DNA from: Kitasatospora albolonga
Lineage (GTDB): Bacteria > Actinomycetota > Actinomycetes > Streptomycetales > Streptomycetaceae
Reading direction: 5' to 3'
Length of the DNA: 64,000 nt
Assembly (NCBI GenBank): GCA_002082585.1
Contig: CP020563.1
Span: 3,652,001 to 3,716,000, forward strand
The translations under genes and the position numbers were made by a program. The notes under the pieces are model-generated. The model did no database searches. It worked only from the letters and a program-made list of their open reading frames with translations, and had not been told where the DNA came from. Position 1 is the stretch's first letter. Every line of letters begins with the position of its first letter. Below are positions 17,440-26,263 of the stretch, in pieces.

Positions 17440-18073
17440 ACCGCCGCTCGAACTGCTCCCCGACCCGGCCGCCCCGGTCTGGGGGCATCTGACCGCACGC
17501 TGGCGGCGCCACGGCGTGGTCGTCGGCCACGCCGAGGAGGCGCGGTGGGGCGGAGGGCGTACGGGCTCCCGGGCCCTGGTCGCCGCCACCGTCGGCCATC
17601 TGCTGCACCTGCCCGCCGAGCGGGTGGGCCTGGAACGGGACCGGCGCCGCCGCCCCTACCCGGTGGACCGGCAGAGCGGCGAACGCCTGCCCGTCGACCT
17701 CAACCTCAGCCACACCGACGGCCTGTTCCTGCTCGGCGTCAGCCGTAAGGGGCGCATCGGCGTCGACGTCGAACGCGCCGACCGGGACATCGCCCCCGGA
17801 CCACGCATGCTCGCCCACGTCTGCCACCCCGGCGAACGCGACGCCCTCGCCGAACTGTCGCGCCGGGCACGCACGGAGGCCATCGCCAAGCTGTGGGTCT
17901 GCAAGGAGGCGGTCGCCAAGGCGGACGGGCGCGGGCTGCTGTTCGACCTGTCCTCCGTCCGCGCGGACGCCCCGCCGCCCGGCTGGCGGCTGGCCACCAC
18001 CCGGCTGCCGAGCCGCCGCACCCCCGCCGGGTACTGGATCGGCGCCGCCCTGCGCGAAGGGAGCGCGGCATGA
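17426..18073 (+). CDS. Sfp-type 4'-phosphopantetheinyl transferase
   Basis: 215 residues with the two family signatures, IGVDVERADRD (about residues 110-120) and KLWVCKEAVAKADG (about 152-165), which bind Mg2+ and coenzyme A. It would convert the four carrier domains of this cluster (decarboxylase-fused, lipid ACP, PKS ACP, glyceryl ACP) to holo form. It lies inside the operon, with a 14-bp overlap upstream and a 4-bp overlap downstream. Confidence 0.93.
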   Translation: MPLAEPPLELLPDPAAPVWGHLTARWRRHGVVVGHAEEARWGGGRTGSRALVAATVGHLLHLPAERVGLERDRRRRPYPVDRQSGERLPVDLNLSHTDGLFLLGVSRKGRIGVDVERADRDIAPGPRMLAHVCHPGERDALAELSRRARTEAIAKLWVCKEAVAKADGRGLLFDLSSVRADAPPPGWRLATTRLPSRRTPAGYWIGAALREGSAA

Positions 18074-19284
18074 CCGTCACCCCCGCCGGGGCGGTGCCGC
18101 CGGTCGCCGAACTGGCCGACTTCGCCGCCCTGCACGCGAAAGCGCTCGGCATCGGCCGTACGGAGCTGCGCCAGGGCCTCGACGCGATCCGCCGCGACGG
18201 CACCCCCGAAGCCTGGCCGCGGACCTGGAACCGCCTCGCCGAGCACCACACGCGCGCCGGGTACCCCCTGCACGCCTGCCGCGCGCACGTCCTGGCCCGG
18301 TTCCCCTACCCGGCCGACGAGCACCGCCGTACCGCCACCGACCGCGCCGTACGCGCCTTCGACACCTGGCGCCGCTCGCACGGCGGCATCGACCGGCTCG
18401 AACTCGGCCTGAGCGGCGGCACCCTGGCGGCCTGGACCGCCGGTCTCACCCCGCGCGCGGGACGGCCGCTGCTGCTGGTCCTGGGGGGCATCATCAGCGT
18501 GAAGGAGCAGTGGGCGCCCTTCCTGACGGCGGCGCGGCGGCTGGGCGTCGCGGTGGTCGTCACGGAGATGCCCGGTGTCGGTGAGAACACCCACCGCTAC
18601 GGCCCGCACAGCACCGCGATGATCCCCGAACTCCTCGACGAGCTCGGCCCGGCGAGCTGCGCCGCCGGGGTCCAGGTGGTCGCCCTCAGCTTCGCCGGAC
18701 AGCTCGCCCTGAGCGCCGCCGAGGACCCGAGGATCACCGCCGTCCACACCGTCGGCGCCCCCACCGACGGCGTCTTCCGCGACCCCGCCGTCTGGGCGGA
18801 CCTCCCGCGGACCACCACGGCCACGCTCGCCTACCTCGCCCAGCGGGAACCGGAGCAGACCCGGAAGGAGCTGGCCGCTCTGGCACTGGACGAGGAGACG
18901 CTGGCGCGGGTACGGGTACCGGTCCGTTACGTGGCCAGCAGGCGGGACGAGATCATCCCCCGCCGGGAGTGGGAACGCCTCGCCGAGCGGCTGCCGGACT
19001 TCACCTGGGTGGAGTTCGACGATGTGCACGGCTCCCCGGCCCACCTCACGGACACCCGGCTGTGGCTGCTGCGCGGTGTGCTCGACACCCTCGGCGACCG
19101 GCGCGCCCGGGCGGCGGGCGCCGTGCTGGCCCTGCGCGGGAACACCGGCCGGGGCGGCACCACCCGTACGCGCGGTACCGGCTGTACGGCCGTGGGCCGT
19201 GCACCCGCCGACCGTACGTCCCCGGGGAGCGCGTCCGCCGACCGTACGCACGCCGACCGGCGCCAGGAAGGGAGCCGGAGATGA
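18070..19284 (+). CDS. Alpha/beta hydrolase, Agg5-like eliminating enzyme candidate
   Basis: 404 residues, FrsA/DUF1100-like alpha/beta hydrolase. The nucleophile elbow reads ALSFAG near residue 216 (the first Gly of GxSxG is replaced), an acid is likely in the ASRRDE segment, and the His in DDVHGSPAH near 320. In agglomerin and related pathways a protein of this class, working after the E2-type acyltransferase, removes the acetoxy group to leave an exocyclic methylene. The gene order supports this role. The last 60 residues are a Thr/Gly/Arg-rich tail in which GACCGTACG is repeated in the DNA and are probably dispensable. Confidence 0.82.
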   Translation: MTVTPAGAVPPVAELADFAALHAKALGIGRTELRQGLDAIRRDGTPEAWPRTWNRLAEHHTRAGYPLHACRAHVLARFPYPADEHRRTATDRAVRAFDTWRRSHGGIDRLELGLSGGTLAAWTAGLTPRAGRPLLLVLGGIISVKEQWAPFLTAARRLGVAVVVTEMPGVGENTHRYGPHSTAMIPELLDELGPASCAAGVQVVALSFAGQLALSAAEDPRITAVHTVGAPTDGVFRDPAVWADLPRTTTATLAYLAQREPEQTRKELAALALDEETLARVRVPVRYVASRRDEIIPRREWERLAERLPDFTWVEFDDVHGSPAHLTDTRLWLLRGVLDTLGDRRARAAGAVLALRGNTGRGGTTRTRGTGCTAVGRAPADRTSPGSASADRTHADRRQEGSRR

Positions 19285-20186
19285 TCACCCCTGCCCTCAC
19301 CCGCCCGGCCCCGGCGGGGCTGCCCGAGCCGAACAGGCCAACGTCACCGCCCGGTTCGGCCGGGCCCGTCACCCTGGTCTGCCTCCACCACGCGGGCGGC
19401 AACTCCTCGGCGTTCCGGGAGTGGCGGAACGCGCTGCCCGAGGGGTTCGTCGCCCACCCCGTCCGGCTGCCCGGCCGCGACGGCCCCGTCACCACGCCCC
19501 GCCGCCACCCCGGTCTGGCCGCCCTCGTGCGTGAGCTCGACGAGCAGCTGGCCGAGGAAGTCCCGTGCCGGTACGCGGTGTTCGGGCACAGCATGGGCGC
19601 GATGCTGGCCTTCTGGCTGGTCCAGCGGCGGATGGCACGCGGCGGGCCGCTGCCCGAGCTGTTCCTCGCCGCCGCCTACGCCGCACCGCACCTCGCCGGG
19701 TCCCTGCTCGGCGTCACCAGCGAGGACGCCGTGGACGCGCTCGACGACGTGACCCTCGCCGAACGGCTGCGGGCCGCCGGTGGTCTGCCCGCCGAACTGC
19801 TGGCCCGTCCGCAGTGGTTGCGCCTGCTGCTCGGCACCGTACGCGAGGATCTGCGGCTGTGCGCCGCGCACCGTTACGTGGCCGCTCCCCGGCTCCCGAT
19901 GCCCGTGCACGTCTTCGGCGGCCGGAGGGACCCGATCGTCTCCGTCGAGCAGCTGCGCGGCTGGCGGGAGCACGCGGCCGGTGACTTCGGCTGCGAGATC
20001 CTCGACGGCGGCCACTTCCTCGTCCAGGAACCGCACGCCGGACTGCTGCCCGCGCTGCGCCGACGGCTCACCCGGACCGTGCCCGGGCCGCAGGCCGTCG
20101 GCGCGTCCCCCGGACCCCGGACCGTCGGCCCGTCCCCCAGCCCGCAGACCGCCAGTACGTCCCCCGCTCCCACCCGAACGAAGTGA
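19281..20186 (+). CDS. Type II thioesterase
   Basis: 301 residues. Typical editing thioesterase: CLHHAGGN (residues 34-41), nucleophile in VFGHSMGAML (about 100), Asp in GGRRDPI and His in DGGHFLV. These free-standing enzymes remove stalled or wrongly loaded acyl groups from carrier proteins. The C-terminus is an extra Pro/Ser tail of imperfect repeats (GPQAVGASP, GPRTVGPSP). Overlaps the previous gene by 4 bp. Confidence 0.92.
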   Translation: MITPALTRPAPAGLPEPNRPTSPPGSAGPVTLVCLHHAGGNSSAFREWRNALPEGFVAHPVRLPGRDGPVTTPRRHPGLAALVRELDEQLAEEVPCRYAVFGHSMGAMLAFWLVQRRMARGGPLPELFLAAAYAAPHLAGSLLGVTSEDAVDALDDVTLAERLRAAGGLPAELLARPQWLRLLLGTVREDLRLCAAHRYVAAPRLPMPVHVFGGRRDPIVSVEQLRGWREHAAGDFGCEILDGGHFLVQEPHAGLLPALRRRLTRTVPGPQAVGASPGPRTVGPSPSPQTASTSPAPTRTK

Positions 20187-20200
20187 GAGGCCCGCACACC

Positions 20201-21424
20201 GTGAACACCGACACCACAGACGTCTGCGTGGTCGGCGGCGGCCCCGCCGGACTGGCGCTCGCCCTCGGCCTCGCCGGAGACGGCCACGAAGTCGTCGTCC
20301 TCGAACAGAGCCCCCGCTTCGACCGCAGCTTCCGCGGCGAGTCGCTCTCCCCCGACGGGGTGTGGCTGCTCGACCGGCTCGGCGTCCTGGACACCGTCGT
20401 CGAGCGCGGCGCGCTGGTGGTGGAGCGGCTGGAGATCGCGGAGAACGGACGCGTCGTGATGAGCGCCGACTTCGCCGACTACCCCTACGCCCAGCGCTAC
20501 CCGATGGAGATACCGCAGCCCACCCTGCTGGCCGCCCTCGCCGAGGCCGGAGCCGCCTACCCGGGCTTCGACCTGCGCCAGGGCGCCAAGGTGACGGCCC
20601 TGACCGAGGAGGACGGGGATGTCACCGGCGTACGGTACCGGGGCGCCGACGGCGAGGAGCGCGAGCTGCGCGCCCGGCTCGTCGTCGGCGCCGACGGCCG
20701 CTACAGCAAAACCCGCGAACTCTCCGGCCTCGCCTACGACAAGCAGCCGCTGGAGCGGGACGTGGTCTGGCTCCGGATGCCCCGCCCGGACGGCTGGCAG
20801 CGCGCCTGCTACCGCATCCGGCTCCAGGGCTCCCGCCACGGGCTGTTCATCCCCACCTACCCCGACGACATCCGGATCGGCTTCAACATCCCCAAGGGCG
20901 GGCTGAAGGAGCTGCGCAAGGGCGGCATCGAACAACTGCACCGCCGTATCGACGAGATCGCGCCGGAACTCTCCCAGGGCTTGCGCGAGTCGGTCACCGG
21001 ATGGTCGGGTACCACCGTGCTGGACATCTTCACCGTCGCCACCCCCGAGTGGTCCCGGCCCGGCCTCACCCTCATGGGCGACGCCGCGCACACCCTGACG
21101 CCCATCCTCGGCCAGGGCGTCAACCACGCCCTCATCGACGGCCACACCCTCGCCGGACTGCTGGACCGTCCGCTGCGCGCCACCGGCCGCCGGGGCTCCG
21201 AGCTGATCCGCACCGCCACGCTGCGCTTCCAGCACCAGCGGGAGGAGGCCGTACGGATCTCCCGGGGGCTCCAGATGCGCCAGGAGCGGGCGTTCACCTA
21301 CGACAACCAGCTCGCGGTGGCCGGCCGCTCGGCTCTGTACCGCATCATGAACCGGAGCCGGTACCTCCAGAAGCGCGTCCTGTGCTCGGCCTACTTCCAG
21401 CTCCAGCCGGAGCTCGCCCGGTGA
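20201..21424 (+). CDS. FAD-dependent monooxygenase (PHBH-type, class A)
   Basis: 407 residues with the three class A flavoprotein fingerprints: GGGPAGLALALGLAGDG at the N-terminus (FAD dinucleotide fold), GADGRYSKTR (about 165; DG motif) and LMGDAAHTLTPILGQG (about 290; GD motif). The GTG at 20201 has GAGAGG 9 nt upstream; an in-frame GTG at 20183 overlapping the thioesterase stop is a possible alternative. It should hydroxylate or epoxidise the pathway product, for instance the unsaturated chain or the tetronate ring; the substrate is unknown. Confidence 0.88.
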   Translation: MNTDTTDVCVVGGGPAGLALALGLAGDGHEVVVLEQSPRFDRSFRGESLSPDGVWLLDRLGVLDTVVERGALVVERLEIAENGRVVMSADFADYPYAQRYPMEIPQPTLLAALAEAGAAYPGFDLRQGAKVTALTEEDGDVTGVRYRGADGEERELRARLVVGADGRYSKTRELSGLAYDKQPLERDVVWLRMPRPDGWQRACYRIRLQGSRHGLFIPTYPDDIRIGFNIPKGGLKELRKGGIEQLHRRIDEIAPELSQGLRESVTGWSGTTVLDIFTVATPEWSRPGLTLMGDAAHTLTPILGQGVNHALIDGHTLAGLLDRPLRATGRRGSELIRTATLRFQHQREEAVRISRGLQMRQERAFTYDNQLAVAGRSALYRIMNRSRYLQKRVLCSAYFQLQPELAR

Positions 21425-21879
21425 ACGTCCCACCGCACGACGAGGGTCCCGCCGAAGGCTCCGCCGGGCGGGACCCTCGCCGCGTCTCCGGGGCGGGCGC
21501 GGGCCCGGGCCCGGGGGACGGCGCGGGTCGGCGGCGGCCCGGCGCGGGGCGGCGGCCCGGCGCGGGGCGGCGGCCCGGCGCGGGGCGGCGGCCCGGCTGG
21601 CTGGCGCTCGCCGCGTTCACCTCCGCCTTCGCCGCCTTCGAGACCGTCAAACACCAGGGCTGGACCCTGGCCGCCGCGGCGGCAGGCGCCGCCCTGCCGC
21701 TGCTCGCCGCCCGGCTGCCCGGCCGGGCAGTGGCCCTCGCCGTACGGCACCCGCTGCCCCCGGTACTCGTCCTGGCCGCCGCGACCTTCCTCACCGACAG
21801 CCAGACGCAGGCCGCGCCGTGGTTCACCCTCGGCCTGACCTGGCTCACCACCGTCGCCGTCCTCCGCTCCCGCCGCTGA
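21421..21879 (+). CDS. Small membrane protein with Arg/Pro-rich repeat tail
   Basis: 152 residues. The first 60 are hydrophilic, ending in four RRPGAG/RRPG repeats encoded by an 18-bp tandem repeat; residues 60-150 hold about three hydrophobic helices. No family recognised. It overlaps the monooxygenase stop by 4 bp and closes the operon, so it is probably co-expressed; a role in export or membrane association is only a guess. Confidence 0.65.
   Translation: MNVPPHDEGPAEGSAGRDPRRVSGAGAGPGPGDGAGRRRPGAGRRPGAGRRPGAGRRPGWLALAAFTSAFAAFETVKHQGWTLAAAAAGAALPLLAARLPGRAVALAVRHPLPPVLVLAAATFLTDSQTQAAPWFTLGLTWLTTVAVLRSRR
21529..21600 (+). repeat. 18-bp tandem repeat inside the small membrane protein gene
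   Basis: Four near-identical copies of CGGCGGCCCGGCGCGGGG (the last one truncated), encoding the repeated peptide RRPGAG. Such arrays vary in copy number between strains and may be sequencing-sensitive. Confidence 0.8.
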
Positions 21880-21921
21880 AACCGGGCGCCGCCCCGCGCC
21901 CGAACTCTTCCGCGAGTCCCG

Positions 21922-21973
21922 CCGGGTTCCGCGGGTTTCGCGGGTTCCGCGGGTTCCGCGGGTTCCGTGAGGG
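21922..21973 (+). repeat. 9-bp tandem repeat GCGGGTTCC
   Basis: About five copies of GCGGGTTCC/GCGGGTTTC between the membrane protein gene and the P450 gene, within the only sizeable gap (184 bp) in this part of the cluster. The P450 promoter, if it has its own, would lie here. Confidence 0.75.
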
Positions 21974-22063
21974 GCAAGCGGTGCATAAGCGGAGACTCAG
22001 CCGCCCCTGTGACCGTGGACCGTGGAACGAACACCGACTCCGCCGTCCTCACCGGGAGAGCGA

Positions 22064-23287
22064 ATGGAAACCGAGACCGCCGTCGAGACCACCGGCACCG
22101 GGTGCCCGCGCGGCTACCCGTTCCACCGGCCGTCCGCGATCGAGATACCGCCGATCTACCAGGAGCTGCGGAGCAGCGAGCCGGTCGCCCGGGTCCTGCT
22201 GCCCAGCGGGGACATCGGCTACGTCGTGAGCCGTTACGAGGACGCCAAACTGGTGCTCGCCGACCCGAGGTTCAGCCGGGCCGCGATGGTGGCCGAGGGC
22301 GCCCCGCAGCTCACCGTGGCGCCCATGCCTCCCGGCAGCCTGTTCTCCACCGACCCGCCCGAGCACACCCGGCTGCGCAAGCTGGTCATGGGCGAGTTCA
22401 CCGGCCGCCGCGTCCGGGCCCTGGAACCGCGCATCCAGGAGCTGACCGACGCGCTGCTGGACGAGATGGAGAAGAACGGGGGCGGCCCCGTCGACCTCAA
22501 CGAGATGTTCGCCTTCCCGCTGCCCGTCCAGGTCATCTGCGAACTGCTCGGCGTGCCCTTCGAGGACCGGGAGCAGTTCCGCGCCTGGTCCAACGCCATC
22601 GTCTCCCTCACCAACCACACGGCCGAGGAGATGATGACCCAGCGCATCGAGATGGCCGGTTACATCCACGAGCTGATCAACAAACGGCGCGAGGAGCCCG
22701 GCGACGACCTGCTCAGCGCGCTGATCACGGCCCACGACGAGCGCGACGCCCTCGACCAGTCCGAGCTCATCATCATGGCGATGACCATCCTGGTGGCCGG
22801 TCACGAGACCACGGTGAGCATGATCGGCGCCTGTGTGCTGACCCTGCTGCGCCACCCCGAGCAGCTCGCCCGGGTCATCGAGGACCCGGACGCGGTCAGC
22901 GGCTTCGTCAACGAGCTGCTGCGCGTCAACCCCATCGGTGACGGCGGCCCGTTGCGCATCAGCCTGGAGGAGGTGGAGATCGCCGGGACCGTCATCCCCA
23001 AGGGCAGCGCCGTCATGGCCGCCGTCGCCTCCGCCAACCGGGACGCGCAGGTCTTCGAGGACGGCGAGGAGTTCCGCCCCGACCGCGAGCACAACCCGCA
23101 CCTGGCGTTCGGCCACGGCATCCACCACTGCCTGGGTGCCGCGCTCGCCGTCGCCGAACTGCGCATCACCATGGCCTCGCTCTTCCGCCGCTTCCCCACC
23201 CTGCGGCTGGCCTGCGACATCGGCGAGCTGCGCATGAAGACCGGCATGCTGGTGCACGGCCTGGAGAAACTGCCCGTCACCTGGTGA
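22064..23287 (+). CDS. Cytochrome P450 monooxygenase
   Basis: 407 residues, normal for a soluble bacterial P450. Visible: EHTRLRKL (helix C), AGHETTVSM (I-helix oxygen-activating motif, about residue 246), NELLR (the ExxR of helix K) and the heme loop FGHGIHHCLGAAL with the proximal Cys near residue 355. ATG at 22064 follows GGGAG at 6 nt. A ferredoxin partner is not encoded nearby. It probably hydroxylates the tetronate or its acyl chain; it may be transcribed separately, as the gap upstream is 184 bp. Confidence 0.93.
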   Translation: METETAVETTGTGCPRGYPFHRPSAIEIPPIYQELRSSEPVARVLLPSGDIGYVVSRYEDAKLVLADPRFSRAAMVAEGAPQLTVAPMPPGSLFSTDPPEHTRLRKLVMGEFTGRRVRALEPRIQELTDALLDEMEKNGGGPVDLNEMFAFPLPVQVICELLGVPFEDREQFRAWSNAIVSLTNHTAEEMMTQRIEMAGYIHELINKRREEPGDDLLSALITAHDERDALDQSELIIMAMTILVAGHETTVSMIGACVLTLLRHPEQLARVIEDPDAVSGFVNELLRVNPIGDGGPLRISLEEVEIAGTVIPKGSAVMAAVASANRDAQVFEDGEEFRPDREHNPHLAFGHGIHHCLGAALAVAELRITMASLFRRFPTLRLACDIGELRMKTGMLVHGLEKLPVTW

Positions 23288-23338
23288 CCGGCCGGCGACG
23301 CGCGTTCACCCCCGGAGCGCGCGTGCCCGGCCCGGAGG

Positions 23339-23376
23339 CGCGGGTGGCACCGGACGTCGGTCCGGCGCCACCCGCG
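23339..23376. terminator. Hairpin terminator between convergent P450 and MFS genes
   Basis: CGCGGGTGGC and CCGGAC pair with GTCCGG and GCCACCCGCG around a GTCG loop; a 16-bp stem broken by one A/C mismatch. Confidence 0.8.
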
Positions 23377-23414
23377 TACTCGTGTCTCATCCCCTGCAGC
23401 CCTACGCCACCGAT

Positions 23415-24764
23415 CTACGCCACCGAGCGCACCCGCAGCACCAGCACACCGCCCAGCGCCGTCACCAACGCCACCAGCAGATACAGCCCGCCGTATCCGG
23501 CCACCGCCAGCACCGGCACGGCCAGCACCGGAGCCAGGACCTGCGGCGCCGCCACCGCCACCGCGAACAGCCCCAGATCCCGGCCGGTGTCCCGCGCGGA
23601 CGGCAGCACGCTCGCCACCACCGCCAGATCCACCGCCAGGAACGTCCCGAACCCCGCCCCCACCAGCAGCCCGGCGCACAGGGCCACCGGCCAGGCCGGT
23701 GCCACCGCCATCAGCGTCCCGCCCGCCGCCATCAGCAGCCCGCCGCCCGCGACGAACACCTTTCGCCGTCCCACCCGGTCCGACCAGCGGCCCGCGCCCA
23801 GCGCCGACGCCATCGCGGACAGGACCGTCACCGCCGTGATCATCATGGTGGCCCGCTGCGGATCGGGCACCCGCAACTCGTCGGTCAGGTAGTAGAGCAG
23901 GTACTGGGTGATCAGGGCGAAGCCCAGCACGACGAGGAACTTGCTCACCCACGTCCACAGCACGTCCGGCTCCCGCAGCCCCCGCCGCGCACCGCCCGCC
24001 GTCACCACCACCGGCCGGGGCGCCTTCGGCTCCACGGCGACCGCCCACAAGCCCTGCCCGGCACGCGCGTCATCCCCGGCACGCGAGCCCGCCCCAGCCC
24101 GCGCGTCCCGCTCCGCATGGCCGATCAGGAACGGAACCACCGCCACCAGCACCAGCGCCGCACAGGCCAGATACCCCGCCGACAACCCTTTGACCAGCTG
24201 GTTCACCACCACCGTGCCCAACAGCGCACCCAGCATCTGGGACAGCCCCGCCCAGCCCGCCACCGAACCGAGCTGCTCACGCGGCACCCGGTCCGGCACC
24301 GTGGCCACCAGGCCCGCCTGCACCGAGGAGAGCCCCAGCTGCGCCACCACCCACCCGGCCAGCATCCACCCCGGTCCGGGCGCCATCGACAGCAGCGCCA
24401 GACCGAGCGCCCCCACCGCCGCGCCCCCGGCGATCCACGGACGCCGACGGCCGAACCGGGACCTCGTACGGTCGCTCGCCGCCCCCAGCAACGGCACGGC
24501 CAGCATCGTCACCAGCGCGCCCACCCCGGTCGCCAGACCCAGCAGCTCGGTCTTCGATTCCGGGGCGAACTTCTCGGCCTGCCGCGCGAGTTGTACCCCC
24601 ATGGGGGTGAGCACGCCGAGCCACATGCCGGTGCTCGCGATGGTGTACCGGGCCGTCCAGCCCCGGCCGACCGGTGGCCGGTCCCCGGCCCCCGGCAGGG
24701 TACGGTCAGGGCCACCACCGGATTCGGCGTCATCCGCCGCGGTGACCGTCGTGTCCTGTGTCAT
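23415..24764 (-). CDS. MFS transporter, likely exporter for the tetronate cluster
   Basis: 449 residues with about 12 hydrophobic helices in two halves and a hydrophilic central loop rich in Arg/Ala (about residues 215-250). The motif GAASDRTRSRFGRRRPW after the second helix is the MFS loop 2-3 signature and is repeated in weak form as GRWSDRVGRRK in the second half. It resembles sugar/drug MFS proteins. ATG 24764 is preceded by GGGAG at 6 nt. It sits at the cluster edge and is convergent to the P450, suggesting export or self-resistance; this is inferred from position only. Confidence 0.85.
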   Translation of the reverse strand: MTQDTTVTAADDAESGGGPDRTLPGAGDRPPVGRGWTARYTIASTGMWLGVLTPMGVQLARQAEKFAPESKTELLGLATGVGALVTMLAVPLLGAASDRTRSRFGRRRPWIAGGAAVGALGLALLSMAPGPGWMLAGWVVAQLGLSSVQAGLVATVPDRVPREQLGSVAGWAGLSQMLGALLGTVVVNQLVKGLSAGYLACAALVLVAVVPFLIGHAERDARAGAGSRAGDDARAGQGLWAVAVEPKAPRPVVVTAGGARRGLREPDVLWTWVSKFLVVLGFALITQYLLYYLTDELRVPDPQRATMMITAVTVLSAMASALGAGRWSDRVGRRKVFVAGGGLLMAAGGTLMAVAPAWPVALCAGLLVGAGFGTFLAVDLAVVASVLPSARDTGRDLGLFAVAVAAPQVLAPVLAVPVLAVAGYGGLYLLVALVTALGGVLVLRVRSVA

Positions 24765-24804
24765 CCCACTCTCCCGGCTGGTGAACCCCATCGACGTCCC
24801 CAGC

Positions 24805-24822
24805 GTCACCACCGGTGATGAC
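24805..24822. promoter_or_regulatory. Imperfect palindrome in the MFS/SRPBCC divergent promoter region
   Basis: GTCACCACCGGTGATGAC is a palindrome apart from one mismatched pair. It lies about 40 bp upstream of the MFS start, a reasonable place for an operator; no regulator gene adjoins it. Confidence 0.4.
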
Positions 24823-24910
24823 GAGCGACTTGGGCGGCACCTAAGCGCGCCTGAAGCGACCGTTGGTGTACTGCCGAAGCCCCCACCCGACGGAAGGCGA
24901 CGCCCCCGAC

Positions 24911-25339
24911 ATGCCCACCATCACCACCCGGACCGAGATCGCCGCACCCCCGCAGCGGGTGTGGGACGTGCTCACCGACTTCCCCGGCCACCAGGAGTGG
25001 GACCCCTTCTTCGTCCGGCTCGAAGGCACCCCCCGCCCCGGCGAGACCCTGGCCGTCACCATCGCCCCGCCCGGCGGCAAGCGGATGGACTTCCGCCCCC
25101 GCGTCGTCGAGCTCGACGCCCCCCACCGCCTCGCCTGGCTCGGGCGGCTGCTGGTGCCCGGGATCTTCGACGGGCGCCACAGCTTCGAACTCTCCGCGCT
25201 TCCCGACGGCGGCACCCTGCTGCGCCACGGTGAGCGCTTCTCCGGCGTCCTCACCCCCTTCGGCCGCGGCATGCTCGCCCGTACCACCGCCGGTTTCGAA
25301 ACGTTCAACGACGCACTCAAGAAGCGCTGCGAACAGTGA
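24911..25339 (+). CDS. SRPBCC (START-like) domain protein
   Basis: 142 residues of the polyketide cyclase/Bet v1-like ligand-binding fold: the N-terminal TRTEIAAPPQRVWDVLTDFPGHQEWDPF is characteristic, and the C-terminal amphipathic helix is visible. Members bind hydrophobic ligands or catalyse simple cyclisations. ATG 24911 follows GGAAGG at about 13 nt. Divergent from the MFS gene. It may belong to the cluster or be general; no catalytic residues can be named. Confidence 0.85.
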   Translation: MPTITTRTEIAAPPQRVWDVLTDFPGHQEWDPFFVRLEGTPRPGETLAVTIAPPGGKRMDFRPRVVELDAPHRLAWLGRLLVPGIFDGRHSFELSALPDGGTLLRHGERFSGVLTPFGRGMLARTTAGFETFNDALKKRCEQ

Positions 25340-25472
25340 CGTTCACCCGCCGTATGCCCGAATCCCCTACGGTGACGCCCGATCGGCGCGATGATCGACC
25401 CACACAGTCACCCACGGCACGGACACAGACACACGGGGCCGGACGGCGCCCCGGAAGGACGGAGACCTCACC

Positions 25473-26162
25473 ATGCCGGACCCGCTGACCGCCGAGCGCG
25501 ACCCCCGCACCCTCCGGTGGGCGGCCATCGCCCTGGCGGCCGCCGGTGTGCTCCTCGCCCTGTACCCGGCGCTGCGCCCCTACAGCGACGAGACCACCCT
25601 CGACGGCGCGGACGCCATGGCCTCCGGCCGCTGGGCCCTCTCCCACCTCGCGGGCATGCTCGCGTTCATCCTGATGCCGCTCGGACTGATCGGCGTCCGC
25701 GCCGCCGTCACCGGCACCCCGGGCCGCCGGCCGATGACCGCCGCGTTCCTCACCGCCTGGTTCGGCGCCGGTCTGGCCCTGCCGTACTACGGCGGCGAGG
25801 TCTTCGGCCTCCAGGCCATCAGCGAGGAGGCCGCCCGCACCGGTGACGCCGAGCTGCTCACCCTGGCCGACTCCGTCCGTATGGACGCCGCACCGGCCGC
25901 CGTCTTCGGCATCGCCATGCTGCTGTTCGCCGCCACCGGAGTGCTCGTCGCCCTGGCCCTCACCCGCTCGGGCCTCGCCGCCCGCTGGCTGGGCTGGCCG
26001 TTCGGCGCCGCCCTCGTCCTGTATCTGCCGCAGTTCTTCGGCGGCCCCCCGGTACGGATCGCGCACGGCGTGCTCACCGCCGTCGGCTTCCTCCTGCTCG
26101 CCCGCTGGCTGCTCACCCGCACCCCTGACGCCGGTACGGAACGCCAGGCTCCGCCCGCCTGA
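25473..26162 (+). CDS. Six-helix membrane protein of unknown function
   Basis: 229 residues with about six hydrophobic segments (near 16-34, 54-72, 85-103, 140-160, 170-190, 198-216). Start ATG with GGAG 9 nt upstream. No catalytic motif seen; general appearance is of a DUF4386-like integral membrane protein, which I cannot confirm. It is followed at 100 bp by a lipoprotein gene in the same direction. Confidence 0.7.
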   Translation: MPDPLTAERDPRTLRWAAIALAAAGVLLALYPALRPYSDETTLDGADAMASGRWALSHLAGMLAFILMPLGLIGVRAAVTGTPGRRPMTAAFLTAWFGAGLALPYYGGEVFGLQAISEEAARTGDAELLTLADSVRMDAAPAAVFGIAMLLFAATGVLVALALTRSGLAARWLGWPFGAALVLYLPQFFGGPPVRIAHGVLTAVGFLLLARWLLTRTPDAGTERQAPPA

Positions 26163-26263
26163 CCGTACGCTCCCGCGTCGTTCCACCGGGCGCCCCGCGG
26201 TCGGCGCACCCCCTCGGGATAGATTCTGTCCTGACCGACAAATCACCCACACGGGGGCTCGAA

